64,000 bases of DNA, taken from NCBI GenBank assembly GCA_964440915.1, contig CAYTTV010000011.1:18494-82493 (forward strand), read 5' to 3'. Positions 46,408 to 56,767 of this stretch are shown piece by piece. The notes below the pieces were generated by a model that was not told the DNA's origin, searched no databases, and saw only the letters and a list, made by a program, of their open reading frames with translations. Within the stretch, counting starts at the first letter, position 1; each line of letters begins with the position of its first letter. The DNA comes from CAMPJM01 sp964440915. Its GTDB lineage: Bacteria > Bacteroidota > Bacteroidia > Cytophagales > Cyclobacteriaceae. Both the position numbers and the translations under genes were made by a program.

Positions 46408-49056
46408 ATGAGAGAAGAAGAAAACGGACTGAATCCTGAAGATACGGGCAAAGACATTATCCATGATGTGGTGCCTGTATCAGGGATGTATAAAAATTGG
46501 TTTTTGGACTATGCCTCCTATGTGATCTTGGAGCGTGCAGTCCCGGCAGTTGAAGATGGCTTAAAGCCGGTTCAGCGCAGGATTATGCATGCCATGAAAG
46601 AAATGGATGATGGTCGGTTTAATAAAGTGGCCAACATCATAGGGAGTACCATGCAGTATCACCCTCATGGCGATGCCTCTATTGGTGATGCTATTGTGAA
46701 CATGGGGCAAAAGGACTTGCTTATCGAGACCCAGGGAAACTGGGGAGATGTAAGGACTGGCGATAGTGCTGCAGCCCCTAGGTACATCGAGGCCAGGCTT
46801 TCCAAGTTCGCCCTAGACGTGCTCTTTAACCCACAGACGACCCAGTGGCAGCTTTCGTATGATGGCAGGAAAAGGGAGCCGATAACCTTGCCTTCAAAGT
46901 TTCCGCTGTTGCTTGCCCAGGGAGTCGAAGGGATTGCCGTGGGGCTTTCTACAAAAATCCTACCGCACAACTTCTGTGAACTGATACATGCCTCCATAGA
47001 TTATCTCAAAAAGAAGAATTTTGTCTTATATCCCGATTTTGCTACTGGGGGCATGATCGATGTGACGGATTATAATGAGGGCATGCGAGGTGGGCGTGTT
47101 AGGGTAAGGGCCAAGATAGAAGAGGTGGACAGAAAGACGTTGGTAATCAAAGATATCCCTTTCGGGACGACTACTACGGGCATAATCGAATCCATTATAA
47201 AGGCCAATGACAAAGGGAAAATAAAAATCCGAAAGGTGGTGGACAATACTGCCAGGGATGTAGAAATACAGGTGCAACTTGCGCCTAACCAATCGCCTGA
47301 TATAGCAATAGATGCTCTGTATGCCTTTACGGATTGCGAAGTCTCCATCTCTCCCAATGCGTGCATCATTGCCGATGACAAGCCTCACTTTATCAGTGTA
47401 CATGATATCTTAAAAATCTGCACCGACCGAACGGTGGCACTTTTGCAAAAGGAGCTAGAAATTAGAAGAGGCGAGCTCAAAGAAAGAATCCTATTCTCCT
47501 CATTGGAAAAGATTTTTATAGAGAACAGGATTTACCGCGATATTGAAGAATGTGAAACTTGGGAAGCGGTCCTAGAGACTATAGATAAAGGGTTAGATCC
47601 ATTCAAAAGTCAGTTTTATCGAGAAATCACTACCGATGACATCATTAGGCTGACAGAAATAAAAATCAAAAGGATCTCCAAGTTTGATGCGTTCAAGGCT
47701 GATGAGCTGATGCGCCGCTTGGAGGAAGAGCTGCAGCAGGTGGAACATCACTTGGCCAACATTATCGACTATGCTGTCGCCTATTACAAAAATCTTTTGG
47801 CCAAATATGGGAAGGGTAGAGAAAGAATGACTGAAATAAGGACTTTTGATACTATTGCAGCCAATGTGGTGGCCGCTAATAATCAGAAGCTTTATGTGAA
47901 TAGGAAGGAAGGTTTTATTGGATATGGCATCAAAAAGGATGAGTTCGTTTGTGACTGTTCTGACCTTGATGACATTATAGTGTTCAGAAGTGATGGCGTC
48001 TGCGTGGTGACAAGGATAGCCGAAAAGGTTTTTGTTGGGAAAGATATCTTATATGCCGCAGTCTTTAAGAAGAACGACGAACGGATGGTATATAACATGA
48101 TATATGTGGACGGTAAAACCGGACGCTCCATGGTGAAGCGATTCCAAGTCCTTTCTGTTACAAGAGATCGTGAATATGACCTTACAAAAGGCAATAAAGG
48201 ATCCAAGATGAGCTACTTTACCGCAAACCCTAACGGTGAGGCAGAAATAGTGACCGTTTTTCTAACCTCCGGAAGTAAAGCCCGAATCAAGGTGTTTGAT
48301 TTTGATTTTTCTACCATTGAAATCAAAGGTAGAGCAGCGCAGGGCAATATCCTTACAAAACATCCAGTTCGGAAGATTCAGCTTAAAGTTGAAGGAACTT
48401 CTACGCTCGGGGGCCTCGATATATGGTATGACGAATCTATTGGAAGGCTGAATACCGACGGTAGAGGAAAAAAACTGGGGACGTTCAAAGGGCAAGATAG
48501 CGTTTTGGTGATCGACAAAAACGGATGCTATACCCTCACCTCTTATGAGTTGACCAACCGCTATGATCCCGAACAAGTGCTGTTGATGGAGAAATTTAAT
48601 CCTGAAAAAGTCATTTCTTGCGTCTATTATGAAGGTGCCAACAAGGTTTTTTATGTGAAGCGGTTTAAAATAGAGACTTCAACATTGGGGAAACCGTTTT
48701 GTTTTATCAGCGAATCAAAAGGCTCCAGTTTAACGGTTGTTACAACAGAAAAGCAGGCGCAAGTAGAAATTACCTATAAGGCCAAAAAGGGCGGGGAGAA
48801 AGAAACTGCGCTTTATGATTTCGACATGCTTATCGACGTGAAAGGATGGCGGGCCATTGGCAATAGAATGCCGCAGGCCAATATCTCGAAGGTGAAGGTG
48901 CTGGCCAATAATGCTGCTGAGGATAGAGAGCAGAAGATAAAAGGAACCGACAAGGACTCTTTTGATGTAGGCGCTACTATAGACTTGGAGCTTGGTAAAA
49001 AAGGGGGACCAGAGGCTAAGGATAACGAAGAAAATGACCAACTTGGCTTGTTTTAG
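46408..49056 (+). CDS. parC: DNA topoisomerase IV subunit A
   Basis: The DNA-cleaving partner of parE. The 882 residues begin with the family core: VEDGLKPVQRRIMHAMKEMD, TMQYHPHGDASIGDAIVNMG and QGNWGDVRTGDSAAAPRYIE with the catalytic Tyr126, which attaches to DNA. A coiled-coil region follows (about 430-475; ADELMRRLEEELQQVEHHL). The C-terminal half is a beta-pinwheel-like domain with repeated SxVVTxxK-like strands (about 490-840), ending in an acidic tail (KDNEENDQLGLF). It is in the same operon as parE. The long C-terminal domain differs from the short ParC of gamma-proteobacteria but is usual in Bacteroidota. Confidence 0.95.
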   Translation: MREEENGLNPEDTGKDIIHDVVPVSGMYKNWFLDYASYVILERAVPAVEDGLKPVQRRIMHAMKEMDDGRFNKVANIIGSTMQYHPHGDASIGDAIVNMGQKDLLIETQGNWGDVRTGDSAAAPRYIEARLSKFALDVLFNPQTTQWQLSYDGRKREPITLPSKFPLLLAQGVEGIAVGLSTKILPHNFCELIHASIDYLKKKNFVLYPDFATGGMIDVTDYNEGMRGGRVRVRAKIEEVDRKTLVIKDIPFGTTTTGIIESIIKANDKGKIKIRKVVDNTARDVEIQVQLAPNQSPDIAIDALYAFTDCEVSISPNACIIADDKPHFISVHDILKICTDRTVALLQKELEIRRGELKERILFSSLEKIFIENRIYRDIEECETWEAVLETIDKGLDPFKSQFYREITTDDIIRLTEIKIKRISKFDAFKADELMRRLEEELQQVEHHLANIIDYAVAYYKNLLAKYGKGRERMTEIRTFDTIAANVVAANNQKLYVNRKEGFIGYGIKKDEFVCDCSDLDDIIVFRSDGVCVVTRIAEKVFVGKDILYAAVFKKNDERMVYNMIYVDGKTGRSMVKRFQVLSVTRDREYDLTKGNKGSKMSYFTANPNGEAEIVTVFLTSGSKARIKVFDFDFSTIEIKGRAAQGNILTKHPVRKIQLKVEGTSTLGGLDIWYDESIGRLNTDGRGKKLGTFKGQDSVLVIDKNGCYTLTSYELTNRYDPEQVLLMEKFNPEKVISCVYYEGANKVFYVKRFKIETSTLGKPFCFISESKGSSLTVVTTEKQAQVEITYKAKKGGEKETALYDFDMLIDVKGWRAIGNRMPQANISKVKVLANNAAEDREQKIKGTDKDSFDVGATIDLELGKKGGPEAKDNEENDQLGLF

Positions 49057-49072
49057 TTGTTAAAACGATAGG

Positions 49073-49717
49073 ATGAAAATCACAATAAACACCATAATTT
49101 GGTTAGGGTTTTGGTTAGGGGTATTGTTGCTCCTTCTTCCAAATGTATGGGTGATGTATGCCACTAAAAGCCAAGTGTTTCAATCTATCGATGCCTTGCC
49201 GAATACTGAAGTTGCCCTTGTGTTGGGTACGAGCAAGAAGTTGGAAAATGGTAGAGATAATCCATTTTTCATTTACAGGATGGATGCTGCTGCTGAGTTG
49301 TATAAATCAGGAAAGGTAAAGCATCTCATATTAAGTGGCGATAACGAGACCCGGTACTATAATGAACCGCAATACATGAATGAGGCTTTGTTGGCTAAGG
49401 GGATTCCGGCAAGTGCCATCACCTTAGATTATGCGGGTTTCAGGACGTTGGATTCAGTTGTGAGGTGCAAAGAAATATTCGGGCAAACAAACTTTATTAT
49501 TGTTACACAGCGTTTTCACTCCTATAGAGCTTTATTTATAGCCAATCATTATGGCGTGGAGACTACCGCCTATGCAGCCGATAATCTTCCTTTCTCACAA
49601 TCATTCAAAGTCTTATTCCGTGAAACGTTAGCCAGGCCAAAGGCGATAATAGACCTATATATTTTGAATATTGCTCCTCGTGTACTGGGTGAAAAGGAAG
49701 AAGTTGATGTAATTTAG
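49073..49717 (+). CDS. SanA/YdcF-family (DUF218) membrane protein
   Basis: A 214-residue protein with one N-terminal helix (TIIWLGFWLGVLLLLLPNVW, about 6-25) and a DUF218 domain outside it. The family signature is seen as EVALVLGTSKKLENGRDNPF, YKSGKVKHLILSGDNET, EAMLAKGIP-type (MNEALLAKGIPASAITLDYA) and FIIVTQRFHSYRALFIANHYG. SanA-type proteins are linked to envelope integrity and vancomycin exclusion in E. coli. The gene starts 16 bp after parC on the same strand, so it may be cotranscribed. Confidence 0.88.
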   Translation: MKITINTIIWLGFWLGVLLLLLPNVWVMYATKSQVFQSIDALPNTEVALVLGTSKKLENGRDNPFFIYRMDAAAELYKSGKVKHLILSGDNETRYYNEPQYMNEALLAKGIPASAITLDYAGFRTLDSVVRCKEIFGQTNFIIVTQRFHSYRALFIANHYGVETTAYAADNLPFSQSFKVLFRETLARPKAIIDLYILNIAPRVLGEKEEVDVI

Positions 49718-49904
49718 AAGGTCAAATTGCACCTGTAGCCATTTTAAAATAAGATATCTTTCGGCCATATAGTACATTTTTTTGAATTAATACAAAGGCT
49801 ATAATTGACATCAGCTTAACACGACAAACAACATGTCCTCTCTAATGGAATTTAAGCCATGCGCTAAGAAAACTAGGCGATGCACAAAAAAAAGTGCACG
49901 GTTT

Positions 49905-52409
49905 ATGCCCCTTGACATTAGAGCGTTCTTGACATTTTTTTATTTGTCATTCATATTGTCGCAATGGGCAGTTGCACAAGAGACAGTCGTAAATGGAAGA
50001 GTGACAGATGCAGACACTGGAGACCCATTGCCATTTGTGAATATCCTGTTTCAAGGTACTTATATTGGAACCACATCTGATTTTGAAGGTTACTTTTCCC
50101 TCAGTACAAAAGAGGAGGTAGATTCATTAGAGGTATCTTATATAGGATATCACAAGAGGGTAAAAGCCGTAACCAAGGGTCATGTCCAAACGGTCAACTT
50201 TCAGCTTGCAACGGATATTGTCAGCTTATCAGAGGTGGTCATCATAGCTGGCGAAAATCCAGCCTATCCGATCATTAGAAACGCTGTTAAGAACAAACGC
50301 AAGAATGACAAGAAGGCACTGGAAGCCTATGAGTTCGAGAGTTATAATAAACTCGAAATCGGTGTTAGCGAGATTCCTGACAGAATAAGGAAAAAGAGAG
50401 CCATGCAGCAGGTAAGCATGGTTTTAGACAGCATTCAATTGATCGTGGGGGAAGATGGTAAACCAATTCTACCCATCTTTATCAGCGAGTCCATATCTAA
50501 GCTCTACTTTAGGCAAAACCCGCAGGCACAGCGGGAGCATATACTAAATACCAAACTTACAGGGGTAGGCCTTCAAGACGGAAGCCTGGTTTCACAATTT
50601 ATAGGCGCTTCTTTTCAAGAGTATAATTTCTATGAAAATTGGCTGACCATTGTCGAAAAGGAATTTGTGTCGCCTATAGCAGATGGTTGGAAAATATATT
50701 ACGATTATGAACTGGTGGATAGCATGTATATCGGTCCGCACTTTTGTTACCGGATAGATGTATACCCTAATAGCCCCCAAGACCTCGCTTTTCAAGGGGT
50801 GATATGGATAACAAAAGATGAATATGCTTTGAAGCAGGTAGACCTTACGGTTCAACCTTCTGCTAATCTTAATTTTATAAGAAGAATTAGAATACAGCAG
50901 GAAATGGAGCCCACTGAAGCGGGACCATGGGTTCCTACCAAAGCCAGAAAGCTATTTGAGATTGCCGAACTCAAAAGCGCACCGAGCATGCTAATGAAGT
51001 CCTATACTTCCAATAAGGATTACAGAATCAATGCCCCTCACCAGGCCAATTTCTATCAGATACCCATTGAAGTGGCCGAAGATGCTAAAACACCGGACGA
51101 AGCTTTTTGGAACGAGAAACGGCACGAACCCCTATCCTCAACGGAAAAGAATGTATATGTCATGATCGATACGCTACAAAAGATACCGATAGTAAAGTCT
51201 TATATCGACATTGTGAACGTATTAGTCAATGGTTATAAGAAAGTAGGAAAAATTGACGTCGGTCCTTATTTACTGGCCTATGCCAACAACAATATTGAGG
51301 GAAATCGCTTTAGGTTGGGTTTTAGAACGAATATCGATTTTAGCAGAAAGTGGGTGCTCAGAGGTTTTGTTGCTTATGGTACCAAAGATGAGATGATCAA
51401 ATACCAAGGTTCCGTACAATATATTTTATCCAGAAAACCATGGACTGTCATTGGGGGGAGCTATGGGAAAGACGTTGAACAGGTAGGTCTGACAGCAGAA
51501 GAATTCCAGGAAATTTCAGTTTTTTATGCGGTTAGCAACTTTGGCACTTTGGTACGGCCTTTTATCAATACCGAAGCGAAAGTATGGTTTCAGTCCGAAA
51601 TCAGCAGAGGACTTACCAATACCATCACACTTAAAAACAGGCAGTTTTCTCCGCTTTATGATTTTACCTACCAAGCAAAAAATGATCAGCAGAGCGAAGT
51701 CATCCGTAACCAGTTTCAGGTGTCGGAATTTACCATAGGGCTACGTTACGCCAAGAACGAATTGTTTGTACAAAATGATAATGAAAGAATAAGCCTTGGC
51801 AATGGAACACGGCCAAAGATCTCGGCCAACTACACTTATGGTTTCAAAGATGTGCTGGGTAGTGATTTCGAATATCATAAAGTGGCACTAGAGTTAAAAC
51901 AAAATCTAAAAATGGGCGTTTTGGGCCGATCTACATATACTTTTACCTCCGGTAAAATATTCTCCACCATACCCTATCCGCTGTTGAAAGTACATATTGG
52001 CAATGAAACCTTCTTTTCGGCTACAAATGCCTATAATCTCATGAATGAACTCGAATTTGTGAGCGACAGATACGTATCGCTGAACTACCAGCATTATTTT
52101 GAGGGCTTCATCTTAAACAGGATTCCACTGATGAAAAAGTTGAAATGGCGCTTGGTTGCCACAGGCAATATTCTCTTTGGAGATGCCACAGAAGCCAACA
52201 GAACCATTACTCCTAATACGGAGGAAGATGGAGAAAGCGTGCCCGCATTTGAATCTTTGTCTTTTGATAGGCCTTATATAGAAGTGGGTTACGGTATAGA
52301 AAATATATTAAAGTTTATCAGGATAGATGCCTATCATAGACTTACTTATTTAGATAAGCCCGACATAAGTAAGTTTGGCGTTAAAATCAATTTTCAGTTT
52401 ATTTTATAA
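49905..52409 (+). CDS. DUF5686-family outer-membrane protein with CarboxypepD_reg-like N-terminus
   Basis: The ATG at 49905 starts a clean signal peptide (MPLDIRAFLTFFYLSFILSQ, then WAVAQ). An upstream ATG at 49833 would add 24 mostly basic residues, and a TGCAC/GTGCA hairpin with eight A in its loop lies in that stretch (49881-49898). The mature protein has a CarboxypepD_reg-like domain (about 30-110; NGRVTDADTGDPLPFVNILF, GTTSDFEGYFSL) followed by a DUF5686 region (about 120-834): IIRNAVKNKRKNDKKALEAY, then beta-barrel-like strands ending FGVKINFQFIL. The family is common in Bacteroidota and of unknown function; the terminal sequence suits an outer-membrane barrel. Confidence 0.86.
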   Translation: MPLDIRAFLTFFYLSFILSQWAVAQETVVNGRVTDADTGDPLPFVNILFQGTYIGTTSDFEGYFSLSTKEEVDSLEVSYIGYHKRVKAVTKGHVQTVNFQLATDIVSLSEVVIIAGENPAYPIIRNAVKNKRKNDKKALEAYEFESYNKLEIGVSEIPDRIRKKRAMQQVSMVLDSIQLIVGEDGKPILPIFISESISKLYFRQNPQAQREHILNTKLTGVGLQDGSLVSQFIGASFQEYNFYENWLTIVEKEFVSPIADGWKIYYDYELVDSMYIGPHFCYRIDVYPNSPQDLAFQGVIWITKDEYALKQVDLTVQPSANLNFIRRIRIQQEMEPTEAGPWVPTKARKLFEIAELKSAPSMLMKSYTSNKDYRINAPHQANFYQIPIEVAEDAKTPDEAFWNEKRHEPLSSTEKNVYVMIDTLQKIPIVKSYIDIVNVLVNGYKKVGKIDVGPYLLAYANNNIEGNRFRLGFRTNIDFSRKWVLRGFVAYGTKDEMIKYQGSVQYILSRKPWTVIGGSYGKDVEQVGLTAEEFQEISVFYAVSNFGTLVRPFINTEAKVWFQSEISRGLTNTITLKNRQFSPLYDFTYQAKNDQQSEVIRNQFQVSEFTIGLRYAKNELFVQNDNERISLGNGTRPKISANYTYGFKDVLGSDFEYHKVALELKQNLKMGVLGRSTYTFTSGKIFSTIPYPLLKVHIGNETFFSATNAYNLMNELEFVSDRYVSLNYQHYFEGFILNRIPLMKKLKWRLVATGNILFGDATEANRTITPNTEEDGESVPAFESLSFDRPYIEVGYGIENILKFIRIDAYHRLTYLDKPDISKFGVKINFQFIL

Positions 52410-52455
52410 ACAGGTATTGTGTAATTTGGGCATCAGCTTCTTTAAATATTGGCAA

Positions 52456-53559
52456 ATGTTGCGTATCAAGAAAAATCTTTTTTTACTATGGATGGTGGTT
52501 TTGGTTTGTGCCTGCGACCGACATTATTCCTCCGACAGGGTCATAGAGGCTCCAACCATAGACAAAGAATTCTATAATATCGCTCTGGCTCACCTTAACA
52601 GCTCCATCGAAAACTATCCCAATAATGCGGACAACTATTATAAGAAAGCACTCGTGCTAGAAGCTTTTGGCAATTATGAGACAGCACTGCTCGAAGCTAA
52701 GAAGGCTACAACATTGAAAGAAGGTGATCCCGATTATCTCCATCTTCTGGCGAAGCTATATGCGCTTAACCATACCCCAGACTTGGCTATTGCTGCCGCT
52801 TGGAACGCCATCGAGGCCGGTGCATCGGAGCCTATGCTTTATGGACTGATGGCAGAGATGTACTTTGTAAGTGATTCTTTGCAATTAGCTTTGGACTATA
52901 TCGATAAGGCTATTCATGAAAATGACCAGAAGAGGGTTTACCGCTACACAAAAGGCAAGATTCATCTGGCATTGGGCGATACAGCCACGGCCGAGAAGGA
53001 ACTTTTACGAGCCATAGAAGGGGAGGGAACAAACAAGGAAGCCTATTTGGCCCTTTCTGACATTTATGCCGCAAAACAAGATTATGCCTCTGCTGGTCAA
53101 CATCTCAATGAAATATTAAAGACAACCTATGACAAAGAGGTGCTTTATGCAAAGGGAACCATTTTGAATAAAATGAACCTGCTCGATAGTGCTAAGGGGG
53201 TGTTTATGAACATACTGGAAAACGATACGATGTATGCGCCTGCATATTATCAATTAGGGCAATATTACTATCAACATAACCATCTTGATTCTGCCAATTG
53301 GTATGCCACAGAGGCATTAGAAATAGATTCTATGTTTATAGCACCCATGTTGCTACAGGCCCGGATTTTAGATAGAAGGCGACAGTATCAAAATGCTGTT
53401 CAGAAGTATGAGGCCATCCTTGCCATCGAACCGGCCAATACTACCGCAGTTGGAGAACTCCGAAGTTTAAAAGGGAAGATCGCCTACCTTCAACGGATCC
53501 AAGAAGAAAGGAGGATAAGGGAAGCCCAGCCTATTCCGTTGCTGACACCTATTTTCTGA
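52456..53559 (+). CDS. TPR-repeat lipoprotein
   Basis: A 367-residue lipoprotein (Cys20 in VVLVCAC) from the ATG at 52456; upstream codons of the same frame overlap the previous gene and are not used. About eight tetratricopeptide repeats fill the rest (for example NADNYYKKALVLEAFGNYET, EAYLALSDIYAAKQDYASAG, APAYYQLGQYYYQHNHLDSA), typical of helical scaffolds for protein complexes. The C-terminal 40 residues are charged and then proline-rich (EAQPIPLLTPIF). It follows the DUF5686 gene by 46 bp, so they may be one unit. Function beyond scaffolding is unknown. Confidence 0.86.
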   Translation: MLRIKKNLFLLWMVVLVCACDRHYSSDRVIEAPTIDKEFYNIALAHLNSSIENYPNNADNYYKKALVLEAFGNYETALLEAKKATTLKEGDPDYLHLLAKLYALNHTPDLAIAAAWNAIEAGASEPMLYGLMAEMYFVSDSLQLALDYIDKAIHENDQKRVYRYTKGKIHLALGDTATAEKELLRAIEGEGTNKEAYLALSDIYAAKQDYASAGQHLNEILKTTYDKEVLYAKGTILNKMNLLDSAKGVFMNILENDTMYAPAYYQLGQYYYQHNHLDSANWYATEALEIDSMFIAPMLLQARILDRRRQYQNAVQKYEAILAIEPANTTAVGELRSLKGKIAYLQRIQEERRIREAQPIPLLTPIF

Positions 53560-53711
53560 CATTGCCGTTCAGCCTGACAAGGCTGCCCAGGAATGACTTT
53601 TAATGGTAACACAATCGCTGGTTAAGAAAATTTGGCCGATCATAGAACACTCAGTCTTGCAGATATAAAGGAAGAGATAGTATTTTTGAAGCCTATATAC
53701 ATTACTTTTGC

Positions 53712-53719
53712 TACCTTTG
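53712..53719 (+). promoter_or_regulatory. Bacteroidota -7 promoter element for thrS
   Basis: TACCTTTG matches TAnnTTTG, 48 bp before the thrS ATG. A TTG at 53686-53688 lies near the -33 position. Confidence 0.55.
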
Positions 53720-53767
53720 AAAAGTTTGTAATTAAGGAAGAGAACGAAATTAACGCGTAAGGAGAAA

Positions 53768-55702
53768 ATGATAAATATTACCCTGCCAGATGGATCGATA
53801 AAAACATATCCTAAAGGAGTAACAAGCTTAGAAGTAGCTTCTGGGATCAGTGAAGGGCTTGCCAGGAATGTTTTGGCAGCCAAAGTAAATGGAGAGGTGC
53901 GCGATGCCCATAGGCCTATTGAGGAAGATGCCACATTGCAACTGCTCACGTGGAATGACGACGATGGTAAATCTACTTTCTGGCACTCATCGGCGCATCT
54001 TTTAGCCGAGGCTTTAGAATTGCTTTATCCAGGCGTGAAATTTGGAATTGGACCTGCCATAGAGAATGGGTTTTACTATGACATTGACTTGGGTGATAGA
54101 GAGTTTACCGCCGAAGACCTTGCTTTAGTGGAAAAGAAAATGACAGAGCTTGCAAGGGAGAAAAACCCCTACAAGCGTATAGATATTGGTAAGGAAGAAG
54201 CTATATCATATTTTAAGAAAAAAGGAGATGAATATAAGCTGGACCTATTAGAAGGATTAGACGACGGTACGATTACTTTTTATGAGCAAGGGAATTTTGT
54301 GGACTTATGCCGTGGTCCCCATATACCCAATACAGGTTTTATTAAGGCCATAAAGCTTACGAATATTGCTGGTGCCTATTGGAGAGGAGACGAAAAGAAC
54401 AAGCAATTGACTCGTATTTATGGCATTTCATTTCCCAAGCAAAAAGAACTAACAGAATACCTAGCACTATTAGAAGAGGCTAAAAAGCGAGACCATAGGA
54501 AGTTGGGCAAGGAATTGGAGCTTTTTGCCTTTTCAGAAAAAGTAGGCATGGGCCTGCCGTTGTGGTTGCCGAAAGGAACATTGTTGAGAGAAAGGCTGGA
54601 GAATTTCTTGCGGAAAGCGCAAGTAAAAGCTGGCTATAGCGCAGTTGTCACGCCTCATATTGGCAGCAAGCAACTGTATGTTACTTCCGGTCATTATGAA
54701 AAATATGGAGCCGATTCGTTTCAGCCTATTCTTACACCCCACGAAGGTGAAGAGTTTTTGTTGAAACCAATGAATTGCCCGCATCATTGTGAAATATACA
54801 AGACCAAACCAAGGTCCTATAAAGACTTGCCACTGCGACTGGCTGAATTTGGAACCGTATACCGATATGAACAAAGTGGTGAGCTGCACGGTCTTACAAG
54901 GGTGAGAGGATTCACACAAGACGATGCCCACATTTTCTGTCGCCCAGACCAGGTGAAAGAAGAATTTTTAAAGGTGATAGACCTCGTATTATACGTATTC
55001 AAGGCCTTGGGCTTTGAAGAATTCACCGCACAAATTTCTCTACGGGACACCGATAAGAAAGAAAAGTATATTGGTGGCGACGAAGCTTGGGAGAAAGCAG
55101 AAAATGCCATTATCGAGGCGGCTGCAGAAAAGGGGCTGTCTACAATATCGGTAAAAGGAGAGGCTGCCTTCTACGGGCCTAAGTTGGACTTTATGGTAAA
55201 AGATGCCCTCAGGAGAAGCTGGCAGCTTGGCACTATTCAGGTAGATTACCAAATGCCGGAGCGTTTTGAGTTGGAATATATAGGAGCAGACAACCAAAAG
55301 CATCGGCCGGTAATGATCCACCGTGCGCCATTCGGATCTTTGGAGCGGTTTGTGGCCTTATTGATCGAGCACTGTGGAGGGAAGTTCCCGTTGTGGCTTG
55401 CACCAGATCAAATTGCCATTTTGCCGATCTCTGAAAAGTATGCTGATTATGCGCAAACAGTGAGCACCTATTTAGAAGACAGGGATATTAAAGGATACGT
55501 TGATCATAGAGATGAAAAAATAGGAAGGAAAATCAGAGACGCTGAAGTGAAGAAAGTGCCATATATGCTCATAGTAGGAGAGAAGGAGCAAGAAGAACAG
55601 ACAGTTTCAGTCCGTAAACAAGGCGAAGGAGATCTCGGAAGTTTTACTTTAGCAGGATTTGCGGATTTATTTACGCAAGAGTCGAAAGCACTTATGGGAT
55701 AA
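53768..55702 (+). CDS. thrS: Threonyl-tRNA synthetase
   Basis: Charges tRNA-Thr. The 644 residues match the bacterial length. Domains in order: TGS (about 1-62; [16 protein letters not shown]), editing domain with [11 protein letters not shown] (His73, His77) and a later zinc-free HxxxH partner, catalytic class II core (about 240-535) with the zinc ligand in [10 protein letters not shown], motif 2 [14 protein letters not shown] and motif 3 [18 protein letters not shown], then an anticodon-binding domain (about 540-644). It leads the thrS-infC-rpmI-rplT cluster seen in many bacteria. In Enterobacteria thrS is autoregulated at the mRNA level; no such leader was recognised here. Confidence 0.97.
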   Translation: MINITLPDGSIKTYPKGVTSLEVASGISEGLARNVLAAKVNGEVRDAHRPIEEDATLQLLTWNDDDGKSTFWHSSAHLLAEALELLYPGVKFGIGPAIENGFYYDIDLGDREFTAEDLALVEKKMTELAREKNPYKRIDIGKEEAISYFKKKGDEYKLDLLEGLDDGTITFYEQGNFVDLCRGPHIPNTGFIKAIKLTNIAGAYWRGDEKNKQLTRIYGISFPKQKELTEYLALLEEAKKRDHRKLGKELELFAFSEKVGMGLPLWLPKGTLLRERLENFLRKAQVKAGYSAVVTPHIGSKQLYVTSGHYEKYGADSFQPILTPHEGEEFLLKPMNCPHHCEIYKTKPRSYKDLPLRLAEFGTVYRYEQSGELHGLTRVRGFTQDDAHIFCRPDQVKEEFLKVIDLVLYVFKALGFEEFTAQISLRDTDKKEKYIGGDEAWEKAENAIIEAAAEKGLSTISVKGEAAFYGPKLDFMVKDALRRSWQLGTIQVDYQMPERFELEYIGADNQKHRPVMIHRAPFGSLERFVALLIEHCGGKFPLWLAPDQIAILPISEKYADYAQTVSTYLEDRDIKGYVDHRDEKIGRKIRDAEVKKVPYMLIVGEKEQEEQTVSVRKQGEGDLGSFTLAGFADLFTQESKALMG

Positions 55703-55844
55703 ATAAGGCAATCTGTTAGACGAATGCTTGTCATGAAACGAAAATTTATCCTTATCTTTCCGATAATGGACATATTTACAGTATAGTTTTTTGATTCTTT
55801 AAAATATTTTGGATATTTGCAAACTAATTTTTTTTAATAAACAA

Positions 55845-55858
55845 AGGAGGTAACTATT
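55845..55858 (+). promoter_or_regulatory. Shine-Dalgarno and ATT start of infC
   Basis: AGGAGG, a spacer TAACT and an ATT codon. The site decides the start of infC because no ATG, GTG or TTG in frame lies upstream of the conserved N-terminal residues. IF-3 discriminates against such a codon, so feedback control is likely. Confidence 0.75.
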
Positions 55859-56419
55859 AGCAAACAAGTAAGAAGAGTACCTTTTCGAGGGAGAGTCGAA
55901 GAGCCTTATAAAGTAAATGAGAGAATAACAGCCCGGAAAGTTAGGGTAGTTGGGGAGAATGTGGAGGTGGGTGTCTATGACATTCGAGACGCTCTGAAAA
56001 TTGCCAAAGAGCAAAATTTGGACCTTGTAGAAATTTCTCCTAAGGCCGATCCCCCCGTTTGTAAGGTGATAGACTACTCGAAGTTCAAGTACGAGCAAAA
56101 GAAAAAGCAAAAGGAGATAAAATCCAAAGCGCAGAAGACTGTAGTTAAGGAAATCCGATTCGGTCCAAATACTGATGAGCATGACTTTAATTTTAAGTTA
56201 AACCACGCTAAAGGCTTTTTGAAGGAAGGGGCGAAAGTAAAAGCTTATGTTCATTTCGTGGGTAGAACCATCGTATTTAAAGAAAGAGGGGAAATTTTGT
56301 TGTTGAAGTTTGCCCAAGCGTTGGAGGATTTAGCTAAGGTAGACCAGTTGCCTAAACTTGAAGGCAAACGGATGACCGTTTTCTTATCCCCAAAACAAGG
56401 GCAAGGAGCAAAGAAGTAG
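55856..56419 (+). CDS. infC: Translation initiation factor IF-3, ATT start
   Basis: IF-3 checks start-codon pairing on the 30S subunit. Reading the frame upstream of the first GTG (55961) extends the conserved N-domain without a stop to an ATT at 55856. This gives 187 residues with (M)[18 protein letters not shown], a usual IF-3 N-terminus, whereas the GTG start would remove half of the N-domain. A strong Shine-Dalgarno AGGAGG (55845-55850) is five bases before ATT, unusual for a Bacteroidota gene. ATT is the same rare codon that makes E. coli infC autoregulated. The C-domain ([36 protein letters not shown]) is intact. Confidence 0.9.
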   Translation: MSKQVRRVPFRGRVEEPYKVNERITARKVRVVGENVEVGVYDIRDALKIAKEQNLDLVEISPKADPPVCKVIDYSKFKYEQKKKQKEIKSKAQKTVVKEIRFGPNTDEHDFNFKLNHAKGFLKEGAKVKAYVHFVGRTIVFKERGEILLLKFAQALEDLAKVDQLPKLEGKRMTVFLSPKQGQGAKK

Positions 56420-56449
56420 CATCAATACAGTTAACTTAATTTATATATA

Positions 56450-56644
56450 ATGCCTAAAGTAAAAACTAATTCCGGAGCGAAGAAACGTTTCAAGCTGACG
56501 GGTACTGGCAAGATAAAAAGAAAGCATGCTTTCAAGAGCCATATCCTGACCAAAAAGACGACCAAGCAAAAAAGAGCTTTGACTCACATGGGCTTGGTGC
56601 ACAAGTCAGATGAGCCGCGTGTAAAAGACATGCTTAACATCTAA
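56450..56644 (+). CDS. rpmI: 50S ribosomal protein L35
   Basis: A 64-residue very basic protein with the L35 signature [20 protein letters not shown] and [20 protein letters not shown]. Normal length. It lies 30 bp after infC and 123 bp before rplT, the conserved gene order. The protein sits in the large subunit next to domain II of 23S rRNA. Confidence 0.97.
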   Translation: MPKVKTNSGAKKRFKLTGTGKIKRKHAFKSHILTKKTTKQKRALTHMGLVHKSDEPRVKDMLNI

Positions 56645-56715
56645 AATGTGACCGTCGGGAAACCGATACCACACAAAATTAAAAACTAAGGTTTTAAAAA
56701 TGTTTAACCGGACAC

Positions 56716-56748
56716 CTGGTATAAAGCACTTCATAAAGAAGACACCAG
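56716..56748 (+). promoter_or_regulatory. Stem-loop in the rpmI-rplT spacer
   Basis: CTGGT (56716-56720) pairs with ACCAG (56744-56748), enclosing a second stem CTTC (56729-56732)/GAAG (56738-56741) with a loop ATAAA. It is 19 bp before the rplT start. L20 autoregulates its operon in E. coli and Bacillus by binding an mRNA structure; similar use here is inference. Confidence 0.3.
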
Positions 56749-56767
56749 TAGTCGAAAAATCAAAATT

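Noticed and set aside
52375..52455. Extended start of the TPR lipoprotein inside the preceding gene
   Set aside because: The ATG at 52456 gives a lipoprotein signal; the extension overlaps conserved coding sequence in another frame.
55961..56419. GTG start for infC
   Set aside because: It cuts off half of the IF-3 N-domain, which continues upstream in frame to an ATT with a strong Shine-Dalgarno.
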